Source of the DNA: Providencia alcalifaciens
Lineage (GTDB): Bacteria; Pseudomonadota; Gammaproteobacteria; Enterobacterales; Enterobacteriaceae
Direction: 5' to 3'
Assembly: GCF_020271745.1 (NCBI RefSeq)
Contig: NZ_CP084296.1
Span: 4,030,001 to 4,094,000, forward strand
Length of the DNA stretch: 64,000 nt
Under the pieces are notes generated by a model. That model was not told where the DNA came from. It saw only the letters and a list, made by a program, of their open reading frames with translations, and ran no database searches. This document shows positions 26,494 through 35,002 of the stretch, in pieces (within the stretch, counting starts at the first letter, position 1; every line of letters begins with the position of its first letter). The position numbers and the translations under genes were made by a program.

Positions 26494-26691
26494 ATGCGAA
26501 CACTTTTTGCCTTATTGATTGGTATTCTTCTGATAGGCTGTATGATGGAAAAATCGCCTTCCGTTGTTATATCAGGTATGACATCAAACCAAGTGATGTT
26601 AATAGAAGGAACGTCAGATGAACAAGCAAAACAGGATGATTATCAGCTAATGGTTTATCATGATAAACAACAACTAGATGCCTCAACTTAA
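26494..26691 (+). CDS. Possible small lipoprotein
   Basis: From the ATG at 26494 the frame encodes 65 aa with a typical lipoprotein signal: a basic N-terminus, a hydrophobic core and the lipobox LLIGC. The mature part is short and polar (about 45 residues). No strong ribosome site precedes it and I do not recognise a family, so it could be a chance reading frame. The lipobox is the main argument in favour. Confidence 0.35.
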   Translation: MRTLFALLIGILLIGCMMEKSPSVVISGMTSNQVMLIEGTSDEQAKQDDYQLMVYHDKQQLDAST

Positions 26692-26709
26692 ATTGCAGGC
26701 CACTAATTT

Positions 26710-26865
26710 ATGTTTAAGAATGGATATTTATTAGAATATTCTACTAAATATTTAAATTATTCTGGCGCAAAAAATTTGCCATTAAGATTAACTGCAAAAC
26801 AAATATTATCTCAATGGATAGATAGCCAATCCTTGCCAACAAACCCATCAGCTCGCATGAACTAG
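26710..26865 (+). CDS. Short reading frame of unknown nature, possibly a gene remnant
   Basis: A 51-codon frame begins MFKNGYLLEYSTKYLNYSG and ends TNPSARMN. It follows the putative lipoprotein stop by 18 bp. Codon choice looks protein-like, but the product is too short to assign and there is no clear ribosome site. It could be the leftover of a larger gene whose remainder is not recognisable up to 27077. Confidence 0.2.
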   Translation: MFKNGYLLEYSTKYLNYSGAKNLPLRLTAKQILSQWIDSQSLPTNPSARMN

Positions 26866-27077
26866 AGGATAAGCAGACAATAATCACAGGCATGAAGATC
26901 GTTATTTTATTATGCAGAAAATACCTCGCTAGCAAATTACTTATCGCTCATTGCTCGAATAACATCGAATTACGAATATCTTAGTTAGACACCATTTACT
27001 TAATTAAAAACTAAACGTTTTTTATCTTGCCTGCAATTTTATTCACCGTAAAATCCCCCTAATCTTTCAGAAAAAAT

Positions 27078-28322
27078 GTGAATAATATGACGCTTACCAT
27101 TATTATTTTTGTCCTGGTCTATATCGCCATGGCATTTGGCAAACTGCCCGGCTTTAAAGTTGATAGAACAGGCGCCGCTGTTATCGGTGCGTTAGCCATG
27201 ATGGCCATCGACAGCATCACGCCACCTCATGCCTGGAATGCCATTGATTACCGCACTATCGGTATGCTATTTGGTTTAATGGTGGTATCTGCTTCTTTTG
27301 TGGTTTCCGGCTTTTATAGTTGGACAGCGGATCGCGTGGCGATGCTCAAAGTCAGTGCTCCTACGCTGCTTGCAGTACTGATCGCCGTTGGCGGATTACT
27401 TTCCGCACTTTTAACCAACGACGTGGTTGTCGTCGCGATGACGCCGTTATTGGTCTCCATCACACTCTCTCGCGGACTTAACCCCATTCCGTTTCTTCTT
27501 GGATTCTGTTTTGCCGCCAACAACGGTGCAACAGGCTCGCTGATTGGTAGCCCGCAAAATATGATTGCAGCACAAGGGCTAGATATTTCCTTTGTAGGCT
27601 TACTACAATCATCGGCAATACCTGCATTATTATCTTTACCACTCACATGGCTGGTATTGGTGTGGTTATATCGCAACCGCTGGTACTTAGCTAAAGAGCC
27701 GAGTAATACGCCAAAAACGGTTTCTCCTCCAACACCATTAGATACATGGGAAACCGCTAAAGCTGGAGTGATCACACTGGCGGTGATTGTGGCTTTTGTG
27801 ATAAGTGATATACCGAAAGAGTTAATCGCATTAACGGCAGCGGGTTTCCTATTACTGAACCGATCCATTGCGTCTAGCGATATGCTTAAGTTAGTGGATG
27901 GAAATTTATTACTATTAATCATGGGATTATTTGTCGTCAACGCGGCATTTGCAGGAACAGGATTACCGCAGCAAATGTTGAATGATTTACGTGCCCATGG
28001 TGTTGAACTCAATAACCCTTTCATTCTGTTTTTAGTGACTGGCGTCCTCAGTACTATTGTAGGAAATAACCCCTCAGTCATGCTGCTGGTTCCTTTTTTA
28101 ACGCCTGACGGTAACGCTGATGCATTAGGCGCCGCATTAGTACTTGGCTCTGGTTTTTCCAGTAACTTATTTGTGTTTGGTAGTTTGGCAGGCATTATTG
28201 TGGTGGAACAAGCCGCTGCTTACGGTGTGAAAATTTCATTCTCAGAATTTGCAAAATCAGGGGGAATTGTTGCAGTTCTCTGTATGCTATTAGCCACCGC
28301 ATGGATTTTGTTCGCGTTATAA
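27078..28322 (+). CDS. SLC13/ArsB-type anion permease
   Basis: The 414-aa protein is built of about eleven membrane segments. Two hallmark re-entrant regions are visible: LLTNDVVVVAMTPLL with NNGATGSLIGSPQNM, and STIVGNNPSVMLLVPFLTP with SNLFVFGS. This is the ion transporter (IT) superfamily fold shared by ArsB, NhaD and DASS carriers; it resembles the uncharacterised enterobacterial permease YbiR. The substrate cannot be read from sequence. Translation may begin at the GTG at 27078 or the ATG at 27087. A hairpin after the gene separates it from the convergent cyclase gene. Confidence 0.8.
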   Translation: MNNMTLTIIIFVLVYIAMAFGKLPGFKVDRTGAAVIGALAMMAIDSITPPHAWNAIDYRTIGMLFGLMVVSASFVVSGFYSWTADRVAMLKVSAPTLLAVLIAVGGLLSALLTNDVVVVAMTPLLVSITLSRGLNPIPFLLGFCFAANNGATGSLIGSPQNMIAAQGLDISFVGLLQSSAIPALLSLPLTWLVLVWLYRNRWYLAKEPSNTPKTVSPPTPLDTWETAKAGVITLAVIVAFVISDIPKELIALTAAGFLLLNRSIASSDMLKLVDGNLLLLIMGLFVVNAAFAGTGLPQQMLNDLRAHGVELNNPFILFLVTGVLSTIVGNNPSVMLLVPFLTPDGNADALGAALVLGSGFSSNLFVFGSLAGIIVVEQAAAYGVKISFSEFAKSGGIVAVLCMLLATAWILFAL

Positions 28323-28328
28323 AGCTGG

Positions 28329-28361
28329 CGCCTTTCTCAACTTATTTAACTGAGAAAGGCG
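28329..28361. terminator. Bidirectional hairpin between convergent genes
   Basis: An 11-bp perfect stem (CGCCTTTCTCA and TGAGAAAGGCG) with an 11-nt loop lies 6 bp after the permease stop and 10 bp after the cyclase stop. It is followed by TTTAAG on the plus strand. It likely ends both transcripts. Confidence 0.7.
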
Positions 28362-28371
28362 TTTAAGAAGA

Positions 28372-29112
28372 TCAGGGAAGAATAGCAAATGAGCGAACAG
28401 GAAACCCACTCGCATTATTGGGTTTAGCTACGATATTAAAAATCACGGCGCCACGAGTCGGTAATTGATCCAAATTCGCCATCAATTCTATTTGGTAAGT
28501 ATCTTGTTCTAATACGTAATATTCACCTAATAACCCGTTATTTTGGCGAAAATCTTTCGCTGCATCAGTATCAAATGTCTCATGCCCAATGGCTTTAATG
28601 CCACGCTCTTCAAATAAAAACTTAAGCGCATCCATACCCCACCCCGGAATTTGGTTATTACCTTCAGCGTCTTTATTATCCATGGCTTCCTGTGAAGGCC
28701 AACGCTTATGCCAATCTGTACGTAGCGCCACAAAACTATCCGGCTCGATTCTCCCATGTTCACGCTCAAAAGCTAAAACATCGTCACGAGAAAAAGCAAA
28801 ATTAGGATCTTGTACGGCTCGCTCAGATTGGTCGATAACAATCAGCGGTAGGACTAGCTCTTGCAGCTCCAATTCATGTAAAAAACGTTTTCCTTCAACA
28901 AAATGGCAAGGAGCGTCGATATGCGTGCCGTATTGCCCAGGAAAGGTAAATTGCTGAGCAAAAAAGCCGTCAGAGTAGCCAAATAATGTTTTAAACTCTG
29001 CAGAGTCAAACATAAAGAAATGAGGAGAATCTTTATCAAAGCTGTGCGTTAAATCTACCCATTTTTTGGATTTTAATACCTTTAGTGCATTTAAAACCTC
29101 GTTAGCCATCAT
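28372..29112 (-). CDS. Cyclase family protein (kynurenine formamidase-like metal hydrolase)
   Basis: The 246-aa protein contains the PF04199 metal-binding motif HxDxPxHF (THIDAPCHFVEG) and the DSFVALRTDWHKRWPS and AIGHETFDTD segments. The family hydrolyses amide or cyclic bonds using zinc or manganese; kynurenine formamidase and isatin hydrolase belong to it. Substrate here is unknown. Two adjacent ATG codons (29112 and 29109) follow an AGGGAAAA site. It lies 155 bp downstream of the MetQ-like gene on the same strand and may act on the compound that system brings in. Confidence 0.82.
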   Translation of the reverse strand: MMANEVLNALKVLKSKKWVDLTHSFDKDSPHFFMFDSAEFKTLFGYSDGFFAQQFTFPGQYGTHIDAPCHFVEGKRFLHELELQELVLPLIVIDQSERAVQDPNFAFSRDDVLAFEREHGRIEPDSFVALRTDWHKRWPSQEAMDNKDAEGNNQIPGWGMDALKFLFEERGIKAIGHETFDTDAAKDFRQNNGLLGEYYVLEQDTYQIELMANLDQLPTRGAVIFNIVAKPNNASGFPVRSFAILP

Positions 29113-29225
29113 TTTTCCCTATCTGGTTTTGGTCTTTATCAAGACAGTTTTATTTTGCTGTTTTTATTTATTCTAAATAGGTAATAACCAACTCTATGGC
29201 ATTTGTCTATCTTTCTAAGCGATTT

Positions 29226-29254
29226 GTTGCCAATTCTTTCACCGAATTGGCAAC
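29226..29254 (-). terminator. Hairpin downstream of the MetQ-like gene
   Basis: A perfect 10-bp stem (GTTGCCAATT and AATTGGCAAC) with a 9-nt loop lies just after the metQ-like stop codon on the minus strand. There is no long T tract, so it may be a partial terminator that lets some transcripts continue to the cyclase. Confidence 0.5.
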
Positions 29255-29267
29255 GAGAACTCGAATA

Positions 29268-30110
29268 TTATTTAGAATAATTTACCCACGCGGCTGGCTC
29301 AATAAAACCATCATAAAGACGCTGAGAGCGAATATAATCAGCATACTCTTTTGATTCAAAAGCCTCTTTTAAATCTTTAGCCCATTGAGTCTCGAGGTCT
29401 TTTTGTAGAACAGAAACCACAACGCGATGCTCAAGTGGTGAATCCTCAACAACTAAACCATCTGCAATACGCTGTCCTGCACTCGCCACATAGTTACCAT
29501 TCACCACCACAAAATCCACATCATCCAATAGACGTAAACCTTGCGCAGCATCTGTTTCACGGATATCGAGCTTATATTTTGCAGGTTCAATGTCATTGAC
29601 GCTAAAACTGAGCGTACTGACATTCGGTTTGATTTTAATCCAACCCAGTTGTTCTAAAATTCTAGCACCACGTTCCGCGTTTACAGGGTCATTTGACAGC
29701 GCCACAATCATGCCATCTTGCACGTCATCCAGCGTTTTGTGTTTATTCGAACGTAAACTCTGCGGTGCGCTTGGCGAATCTGCCAATGCGACCATATTAA
29801 TGTTATTTTTTTGGTTATACGCTTCCATATAAGCGCGACTTTGGTTCACTGATACGTCGATTGCCCCCTCTTCAAACGCAGGGTTAATTTGCCTATTCTG
29901 TGAAAACTGACGTAACTTCACTTGATAACCTTTTTTCTCTAAAATAGGCACAATGCCTTTATCGACTTGATCAATATAATTTCCCACACCGAAGCCAATG
30001 GTAATTTGCTTTTTATCTGAGTTGTCTTTTTCTTTATTATCACCACATCCTGCCAAAACAATGATTGCGGTCGCCACTAAAGATAAATTTATTATTTTTT
30101 GTTTGAACAT
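29268..30110 (-). CDS. MetQ/NlpA-family substrate-binding lipoprotein
   Basis: The 280-aa protein has a lipoprotein signal with lipobox VLAGC (Cys22) followed by a mature MetQ-like domain (ITIGFGVGNYIDQVDKGIVP, INPAFEEGAIDVSVNQSRAYMEAYN, ALSNDPVNAERGARIL). MetQ proteins bind methionine or related compounds and feed a MetN-MetI importer. The partner metN and metI genes are encoded divergently 2.8 kb away. The pocket residues usually seen in MetQ appear partly changed (for example INPAFEEG where MetQ usually has NKALAEG-type sequence), so the ligand may differ from methionine; that is inference. Confidence 0.85.
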   Translation of the reverse strand: MFKQKIINLSLVATAIIVLAGCGDNKEKDNSDKKQITIGFGVGNYIDQVDKGIVPILEKKGYQVKLRQFSQNRQINPAFEEGAIDVSVNQSRAYMEAYNQKNNINMVALADSPSAPQSLRSNKHKTLDDVQDGMIVALSNDPVNAERGARILEQLGWIKIKPNVSTLSFSVNDIEPAKYKLDIRETDAAQGLRLLDDVDFVVVNGNYVASAGQRIADGLVVEDSPLEHRVVVSVLQKDLETQWAKDLKEAFESKEYADYIRSQRLYDGFIEPAAWVNYSK

Positions 30111-30352
30111 TTAATATTCCCTATGGTGATTACTTTTTAATTAATTTCAATTTTTAATATTGCCAATCGAACGGAGTATAAACAGGATTTATTTAACGTT
30201 TTAGATCCATTCGTTATAACTTAAATAGAAATAAATATAAGAACACACCAAAACCAAATGGTTATAACGATATAACAAAATGGTAGTTCGAATAATGATG
30301 TGATTGATATGTAATGAAGGAGATAAAAAAATTTAAATAAAGTGAGTTATTT
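30111..30352. promoter_or_regulatory. Divergent promoter region with two GTTATAAC palindromes
   Basis: This 242-bp spacer must carry promoters for the MetQ-like gene (minus) and the peroxidase-monooxygenase-metN-metI operon (plus). GTTATAAC occurs at 30213-30220 and 30261-30268, 48 bp apart, the second within TGGTTATAACGATATAAC. The same TGGTTATAAC string lies upstream of cysP at 58318-58327, a CysB-type region. Control by a LysR-type sulfur regulator is an inference. Confidence 0.45.
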
Positions 30353-31486
30353 ATGACAATAAAATTTGATTTAATTAACACCATTCTTAACCTGACACCA
30401 GACTCAGAATTAGCAAAGACCCGCGCAGAAAGGCCGGTTGCAACAGAAAATACTCAAGCCGCTTTTGAGGCCATTTTTTCTGTGCCCTCTCAAATATTGC
30501 CTCTAAATGTAAAATATTATTTTGCGCTTTCCGTGGCGACAGTTACTGGCTCAAAGTTACTCGAAAAATATTATGCTGAATTATTATCATCACAACCCAT
30601 CGTCGAAATAACACCTAACATTACGCTTGCTGAGAAATATCTAACGGTATTAACCCGTAATCCAAATCAAGCGGATTACGCTTTAACGCAGCAGTTTATT
30701 CAGCAAGGATGGTCGGAGTCCGATATTATTTTATTGGCTCAGTTAATTACATTTGTCACTTATCAATCCCGCTTAGTCGCAGGCTTGGAATTATTAATTG
30801 GAAAAAATCCGATTTCAGATAATAAAGCAAACCAACATGTTCCAATTACGGCAGGAAATTGGAGTCACGCAGCGACAACACAATTGGGACAACCATCACC
30901 AATCGCTTTCACACAACAGCAATTAGGTTGGGAGTCTTGGTTATCTGCGCGAGATGTAAATTCGTTAAGTGACAATGAAACTCAAACTCTGAAAAAACAT
31001 GGTCAATTAAATTCTGAGTATTTCCTTCTGTTAGCTCATCAAAGCGAAATTTTAGCGCTACGTACACAGATAGACCGAGGTATTTTTTATACCTCCGGTG
31101 GACTACCTCGTTGGGAGAGAGAATTTGCTGCCGCTGCTGTCAGTAAAGTGAATGGCTGCATTTATTGCGCCTCCGTTCATGCGCGCAAAGCGAGTCAGTA
31201 TGCAAAAGAACATCTCGGTGATGTCGAAAAACTGTTGGCAACTCCCGCAGGAAGCGTGCTTGCTGAAGGCTATGAACCAAGGCTTTTAGCAATTGTTTCT
31301 CTTGTCGCTTCACTCTCGATCACTCCAGTTCAAGCCTCTGTTGAACAAATTGACCAATTACGTTCATTAGGATTAACGGAGCTAGAGTTACTCGATTTAA
31401 TTCAATCCAGTGCATTTTTCTCATGGGCTAATCGCTTAATGCTGACATTGGGAGAACCGTTTGAACTCCCTGAAGATGAGGAGTAA
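30353..31486 (+). CDS. AhpD-type (CMD) peroxidase-related protein
   Basis: The 377-aa protein contains two carboxymuconolactone decarboxylase-like halves. The C-terminal one has the AhpD active-site pattern CIYCASVHARK (C269, C272, H276) with Glu257 upstream; the N-terminal one (around TYQSRLVAGLELL) lacks the Cys pair. This matches the alkylhydroperoxidase-domain proteins found in gene clusters with MetN-like transporters and flavin monooxygenases. It probably reduces a peroxide or oxidised intermediate made by the neighbouring monooxygenase. It is the first gene of the four-gene operon; the next gene starts 4 bp after its stop. Confidence 0.8.
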   Translation: MTIKFDLINTILNLTPDSELAKTRAERPVATENTQAAFEAIFSVPSQILPLNVKYYFALSVATVTGSKLLEKYYAELLSSQPIVEITPNITLAEKYLTVLTRNPNQADYALTQQFIQQGWSESDIILLAQLITFVTYQSRLVAGLELLIGKNPISDNKANQHVPITAGNWSHAATTQLGQPSPIAFTQQQLGWESWLSARDVNSLSDNETQTLKKHGQLNSEYFLLLAHQSEILALRTQIDRGIFYTSGGLPRWEREFAAAAVSKVNGCIYCASVHARKASQYAKEHLGDVEKLLATPAGSVLAEGYEPRLLAIVSLVASLSITPVQASVEQIDQLRSLGLTELELLDLIQSSAFFSWANRLMLTLGEPFELPEDEE

Positions 31487-31490
31487 TACC

Positions 31491-32951
31491 ATGGATAAGG
31501 TCATTGGATTAGCCGCTCTAGAGACGCAAATAAATCAAGATTTGCAGTATCTTAATTTGCCGATTGGCTCATGGTCGCTATCAGATGAAAATATTGATAA
31601 GCAAAAGATTAATGTTGCCATTATCGGTGCAGGCATGTCGGGAATTACTGCAGCCTTTGCCTTAAAATTACGAGGGATTAACGCTATCGTTTTTGACCAG
31701 GCGCCCTCAGGCAAAGAAGGTCCTTGGCAAACACCAGCCTTGATGGAAACCTTGCGCTCCCCCAAACAGGTTGTCGGTCCTGCTCTCGCCTCCCCCTCTT
31801 TAACGTTCCAAGCATGGTTTAAAGCTCAATTTGGTGATGATGCGTGGGAAAATCTCGATAAAATTCCACGTTTACAATGGGGAGAGTACCTACAATGGTT
31901 TAAAACCATGACGGCCCCTACACTGCTAAATCAGCACCAATTAGTCGATGTTAAATTAATCCCTCAAGGTCGTGAGCTAACATTTGATACTCCCAATGGG
32001 CAAGTCTCTTTTGTCGCGCAACATGTTGTGATTGCAACGGGTATGGAGTCATTTAGTGAACCTAATATCCCAGAATTTATGGATAAAATTCCGACCCAAT
32101 ACTGGGAGCACTCATACGCAGGTAGCAACTATCAGCGATTTAACGGACTCGATATTGGCGTTGTGGGCTACAGTGCGGGGGCGATGGACAGTTCAGCCAC
32201 TGCATTAGAGCATGGAGCTAAGTCTGTTGAGTTATTGATCCGAGCAAAAGAGATGCCGCGAGTAAACCGAGGAAAAGTTGCTGGAAGTGCCGGTTTTACC
32301 AACGCATACGGGTATTTTACCGATGCACAAAAATGGCATTATGCCGACTATGTTTTGAAAGCGAAAACCCCTGCTCCTCATGGTAGTACACTGCGTGTTT
32401 CTCGCCACACTCATGCTTATTTTAACTTCGATACGCAAGTCAATGATGTCGCCGTCAGAAAGGATAAATTGCAAGTTTCCACCAACCAAGGAGATTTTTC
32501 TTTTGATTACCTCATTTTAGCAACAGGTTATCGACTGAATTGGCAGAAAGACAGCCCATTTCATCGCTTGGCGCCGTTTATTAAAACCTGGAAAGATGTT
32601 TATACCCCACCTAAAGGTGAAGAAAATGATGAACTTGCCGCGCATCCCTATCTTGGAGAGCACTTTGAATTACAAGGGAAAGCGGGTTACGAATTTCCGT
32701 TTATCGACCACTTTTATTGCTTTAATTTAAGTGCCTCACTCAGCATGGGTCCCGTAATTGGTCTGATCCCAGGCACCAATACGGGGGCTGAGCGTTTAGC
32801 GGATCATATTGCTGCCAAGTTGTATCTGGCCCATCGGCAGCAGCACCTTGAGTTGGTTAAAACCAGTACAGAGAATGAGTTATTAGGTGATGAATGGCAA
32901 CCTGCCTTACCACCCGCTCAGCGCGTACAACAGATTGAAAATGTGGAGTAA
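31491..32951 (+). CDS. FAD-dependent monooxygenase (FMO-like)
   Basis: From the ATG at 31491 the protein is 486 aa; a GAGGAG ribosome site overlapping the end of the previous gene selects this start. An FAD-binding GxGxxG lies at residues 46-51 (IIGAGMSGITAA) and an NADPH-type site is at about 220-235 (IGVVGYSAGAMDSS). Residues LRSPKQV near 85 and the ATG motif (VVIATGMESFSEP) fit the group of flavin monooxygenases and related oxidoreductases. Together with the peroxidase and the MetNI-like transporter it suggests oxidation of an imported compound, possibly a thioether or amine. Substrate is not known. Confidence 0.8.
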   Translation: MDKVIGLAALETQINQDLQYLNLPIGSWSLSDENIDKQKINVAIIGAGMSGITAAFALKLRGINAIVFDQAPSGKEGPWQTPALMETLRSPKQVVGPALASPSLTFQAWFKAQFGDDAWENLDKIPRLQWGEYLQWFKTMTAPTLLNQHQLVDVKLIPQGRELTFDTPNGQVSFVAQHVVIATGMESFSEPNIPEFMDKIPTQYWEHSYAGSNYQRFNGLDIGVVGYSAGAMDSSATALEHGAKSVELLIRAKEMPRVNRGKVAGSAGFTNAYGYFTDAQKWHYADYVLKAKTPAPHGSTLRVSRHTHAYFNFDTQVNDVAVRKDKLQVSTNQGDFSFDYLILATGYRLNWQKDSPFHRLAPFIKTWKDVYTPPKGEENDELAAHPYLGEHFELQGKAGYEFPFIDHFYCFNLSASLSMGPVIGLIPGTNTGAERLADHIAAKLYLAHRQQHLELVKTSTENELLGDEWQPALPPAQRVQQIENVE

Positions 32952-32954
32952 AGG

Positions 32955-33968
32955 ATGATTGAATTTAACAATGTCCAAAAGATCTATGAAAAAAATGGGC
33001 AGTCCTTGGTGGCTCTACAAGATATTAATTTGCATATCAATAAAGGGGATATTTTTGGTTTTATTGGTTATAGCGGTGCAGGTAAAAGTTCCCTGATCCG
33101 CTTAGTCAATCAATTAGAAAAGCCAACCAGTGGCTCCATCAAGGTCGATCAGCACAATTTGGCGGAGCATACCCCATCACAAATACGGACACATAAAAAA
33201 AGTATTGGAATGATTTTCCAACATTTCAATTTGTTGGAAACGAAGACCGTCGAACAAAATGTTGCTATGCCTCTGGTTTTACTCGGTATTGATAAGCACG
33301 AAATTTCCCGTCGCGTAGATAACATTCTCGAATACGTTGAACTTAGCGATAAGAAGCACCAATACCCTAACCAGCTTTCTGGTGGGCAGAAACAGCGCGT
33401 TGGAATAGCGAGAGCATTAATTAATAACCCACAAATCTTGCTGTGTGATGAGGCAACCTCTGCATTGGATCCACAAACTACCGCCTCTATTTTGGCATTA
33501 CTGCAAAAAATCAATCGTGAACAGAAAATTACCATTTTATTGGTTACTCATGAAATGGAAGTCATTGAGCAGATTTGTCATCGCGTCGCCGTCATGGAAT
33601 CCGGTCGTATTGTTGAAGAAGGCACCGTACTTGATATTTTTGCAAACCCTCAACATTTAACTACGCAAAAATTTGTGGGCACTGTGCTCAATGAAAAAAT
33701 TCCTGAGCGTGTACTCCATCAGCTTGAACATCAAGAGAATGTCTATCGATTAGAGTTTTTAGGCAAATCAGCACAAGAACCCGTGGTGAATGAGCTTATT
33801 ATCAAAAATATTATTAAAATTAATATCCTGTTTGCCAATATGAAAGAGATCAACGGCGTCGTTTTGGGCAGTATGTTTGTTCAAATGTTAGGAGATAAAC
33901 AACATATTGATGAAGCCGTAACCTATTTGCGCCATCGTGGCGTTGCAGTGAATAAGGGGACAGTATGA
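32955..33968 (+). CDS. MetN-family ABC transporter ATPase
   Basis: The 337-aa protein has Walker A (GYSGAGKSSL), the signature [15 protein letters not shown], Walker B (ILLCDEATSALD) and the switch His (LLVTHEMEV). A C-terminal NIL domain (about residues 262-337) is the regulatory ligand-binding domain of MetN. It drives import through MetI. The gene follows the monooxygenase by 3 bp with an AAAGGATG ribosome site overlap and overlaps metI by 4 bp, so the import and oxidation genes are one transcription unit. Confidence 0.92.
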   Translation: MIEFNNVQKIYEKNGQSLVALQDINLHINKGDIFGFIGYSGAGKSSLIRLVNQLEKPTSGSIKVDQHNLAEHTPSQIRTHKKSIGMIFQHFNLLETKTVEQNVAMPLVLLGIDKHEISRRVDNILEYVELSDKKHQYPNQLSGGQKQRVGIARALINNPQILLCDEATSALDPQTTASILALLQKINREQKITILLVTHEMEVIEQICHRVAVMESGRIVEEGTVLDIFANPQHLTTQKFVGTVLNEKIPERVLHQLEHQENVYRLEFLGKSAQEPVVNELIIKNIIKINILFANMKEINGVVLGSMFVQMLGDKQHIDEAVTYLRHRGVAVNKGTV

Positions 33969-34633
33969 GTGAGTTTTTTGAAACGGCACTGACAAGTAAA
34001 CAATTTTTATTGGCTATGTCAGAAACATTCACTATGGTAAGTATTGCGCTTGTCCTAGGTTCGCTATTCGGGATTTTATTGGGAATTTTATTAGTCATTA
34101 CTCGACCAGAAGGAATTTGGGAAAACAAACGTATTTATCGCGTGATTAACCCTATTATTAATATATTCCGTTCACTCCCTTTTATTATTTTATTAGTAGC
34201 AATAATCCCATTAACACGCTTTGTGGTGGGAACGTCTATCGGTACCACCGCAGCAATTGTGCCATTAGTCATTTATATTGCGCCTTATACGGCAAGATTG
34301 GTCGAGAATTCATTGCTCAGTGTCCATTCAGGGATTATTGAAGCCGCCGATGCAATGGGGGCGACCAACTGGCAAATTGTTTGGCACTTTATTTTACCGG
34401 AAGCCAAGTCGTCATTAATTTTAAGCTTAACGGCTGCCAGTATAACGCTAGTTGGGGCAACGGCGATGGCTGGTGCAGTTGGTGGCGGTGGTGTTGGTGA
34501 TCTTGCGCTAAATTACGGTTATCAACGCTTCGATAATGTTGCTATGGCAATTACGGTGGTGACCTTGGTGATTATCGTGCAAGGAATACAGTTTATTGGT
34601 GATACTTTGGCAAGAAAGGCGCGTTTTCACTAG
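33965..34633 (+). CDS. MetI-family ABC transporter permease
   Basis: The 222-aa protein has five membrane segments and the EAA loop (EAADAMGATNWQIVWHFILPEA) that couples to MetN. TMVSIALVLGSLFGILLG and the Gly-rich AGAVGGGGVGDLALNYGYQRF end are typical for MetI. It is the last gene of the operon, with a terminator 7 bp after the stop. The matching binding protein is the divergent MetQ-like gene. Confidence 0.92.
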   Translation: MSEFFETALTSKQFLLAMSETFTMVSIALVLGSLFGILLGILLVITRPEGIWENKRIYRVINPIINIFRSLPFIILLVAIIPLTRFVVGTSIGTTAAIVPLVIYIAPYTARLVENSLLSVHSGIIEAADAMGATNWQIVWHFILPEAKSSLILSLTAASITLVGATAMAGAVGGGGVGDLALNYGYQRFDNVAMAITVVTLVIIVQGIQFIGDTLARKARFH

Positions 34634-34640
34634 TTAATAT

Positions 34641-34671
34641 AAAGTCGATGAAATATTTTCATCGACTTTTA
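34641..34671 (+). terminator. Rho-independent terminator after metI-like gene
   Basis: AAAGTCGATGAAA pairs with TTTCATCGACTTT through a 4-nt loop and is followed by TTTTATTG. It closes the peroxidase-monooxygenase-metN-metI operon. Confidence 0.8.
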
Positions 34672-35002
34672 TTGATTTCTCATACAATTATCCATCTCCT
34701 CCCCCTTTTCAATTCCACCTCAAAAAATATTTACACATAAAAAAAATAGCTATTAATACGAGTTTAATAAAAAAACAGAGTATTTCTAAAATTTAAATTT
34801 TAAAAAATGCAGTAAAATACCAATATATTTTAAATGATTCATATATAATCATAATAGTATACACCATAATGTTTATTTAGCCTCTTAGGACTAAAAACAC
34901 TATCAAATGTATATTTTAGTCACTTTGATAACATCTTTAGCTACCTCGCGCGCTTTACGATGCATCGTCAGCGTTTTATTCACCTCTAACTGAAAACTGA
35001 TT
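34672..35002. other. AT-rich spacer upstream of cvrA
   Basis: The 331-bp stretch is dominated by A/T runs (for example around 34738-34850), with no gene that I can support. It must contain the cvrA promoter, but no clear sigma-70 pair stands out. Confidence 0.5.

Noticed and set aside
26744-26935. Minus-strand 63-codon hydrophobic frame
   Set aside because: No ribosome site, hydrophobicity arises from AT-rich codons, and the plus strand has a better protein-like frame.
27314-28195. A 293-codon open frame antisense to the permease gene
   Set aside because: It mirrors the membrane protein frame, has no domain, and the opposite strand has clear transporter motifs.
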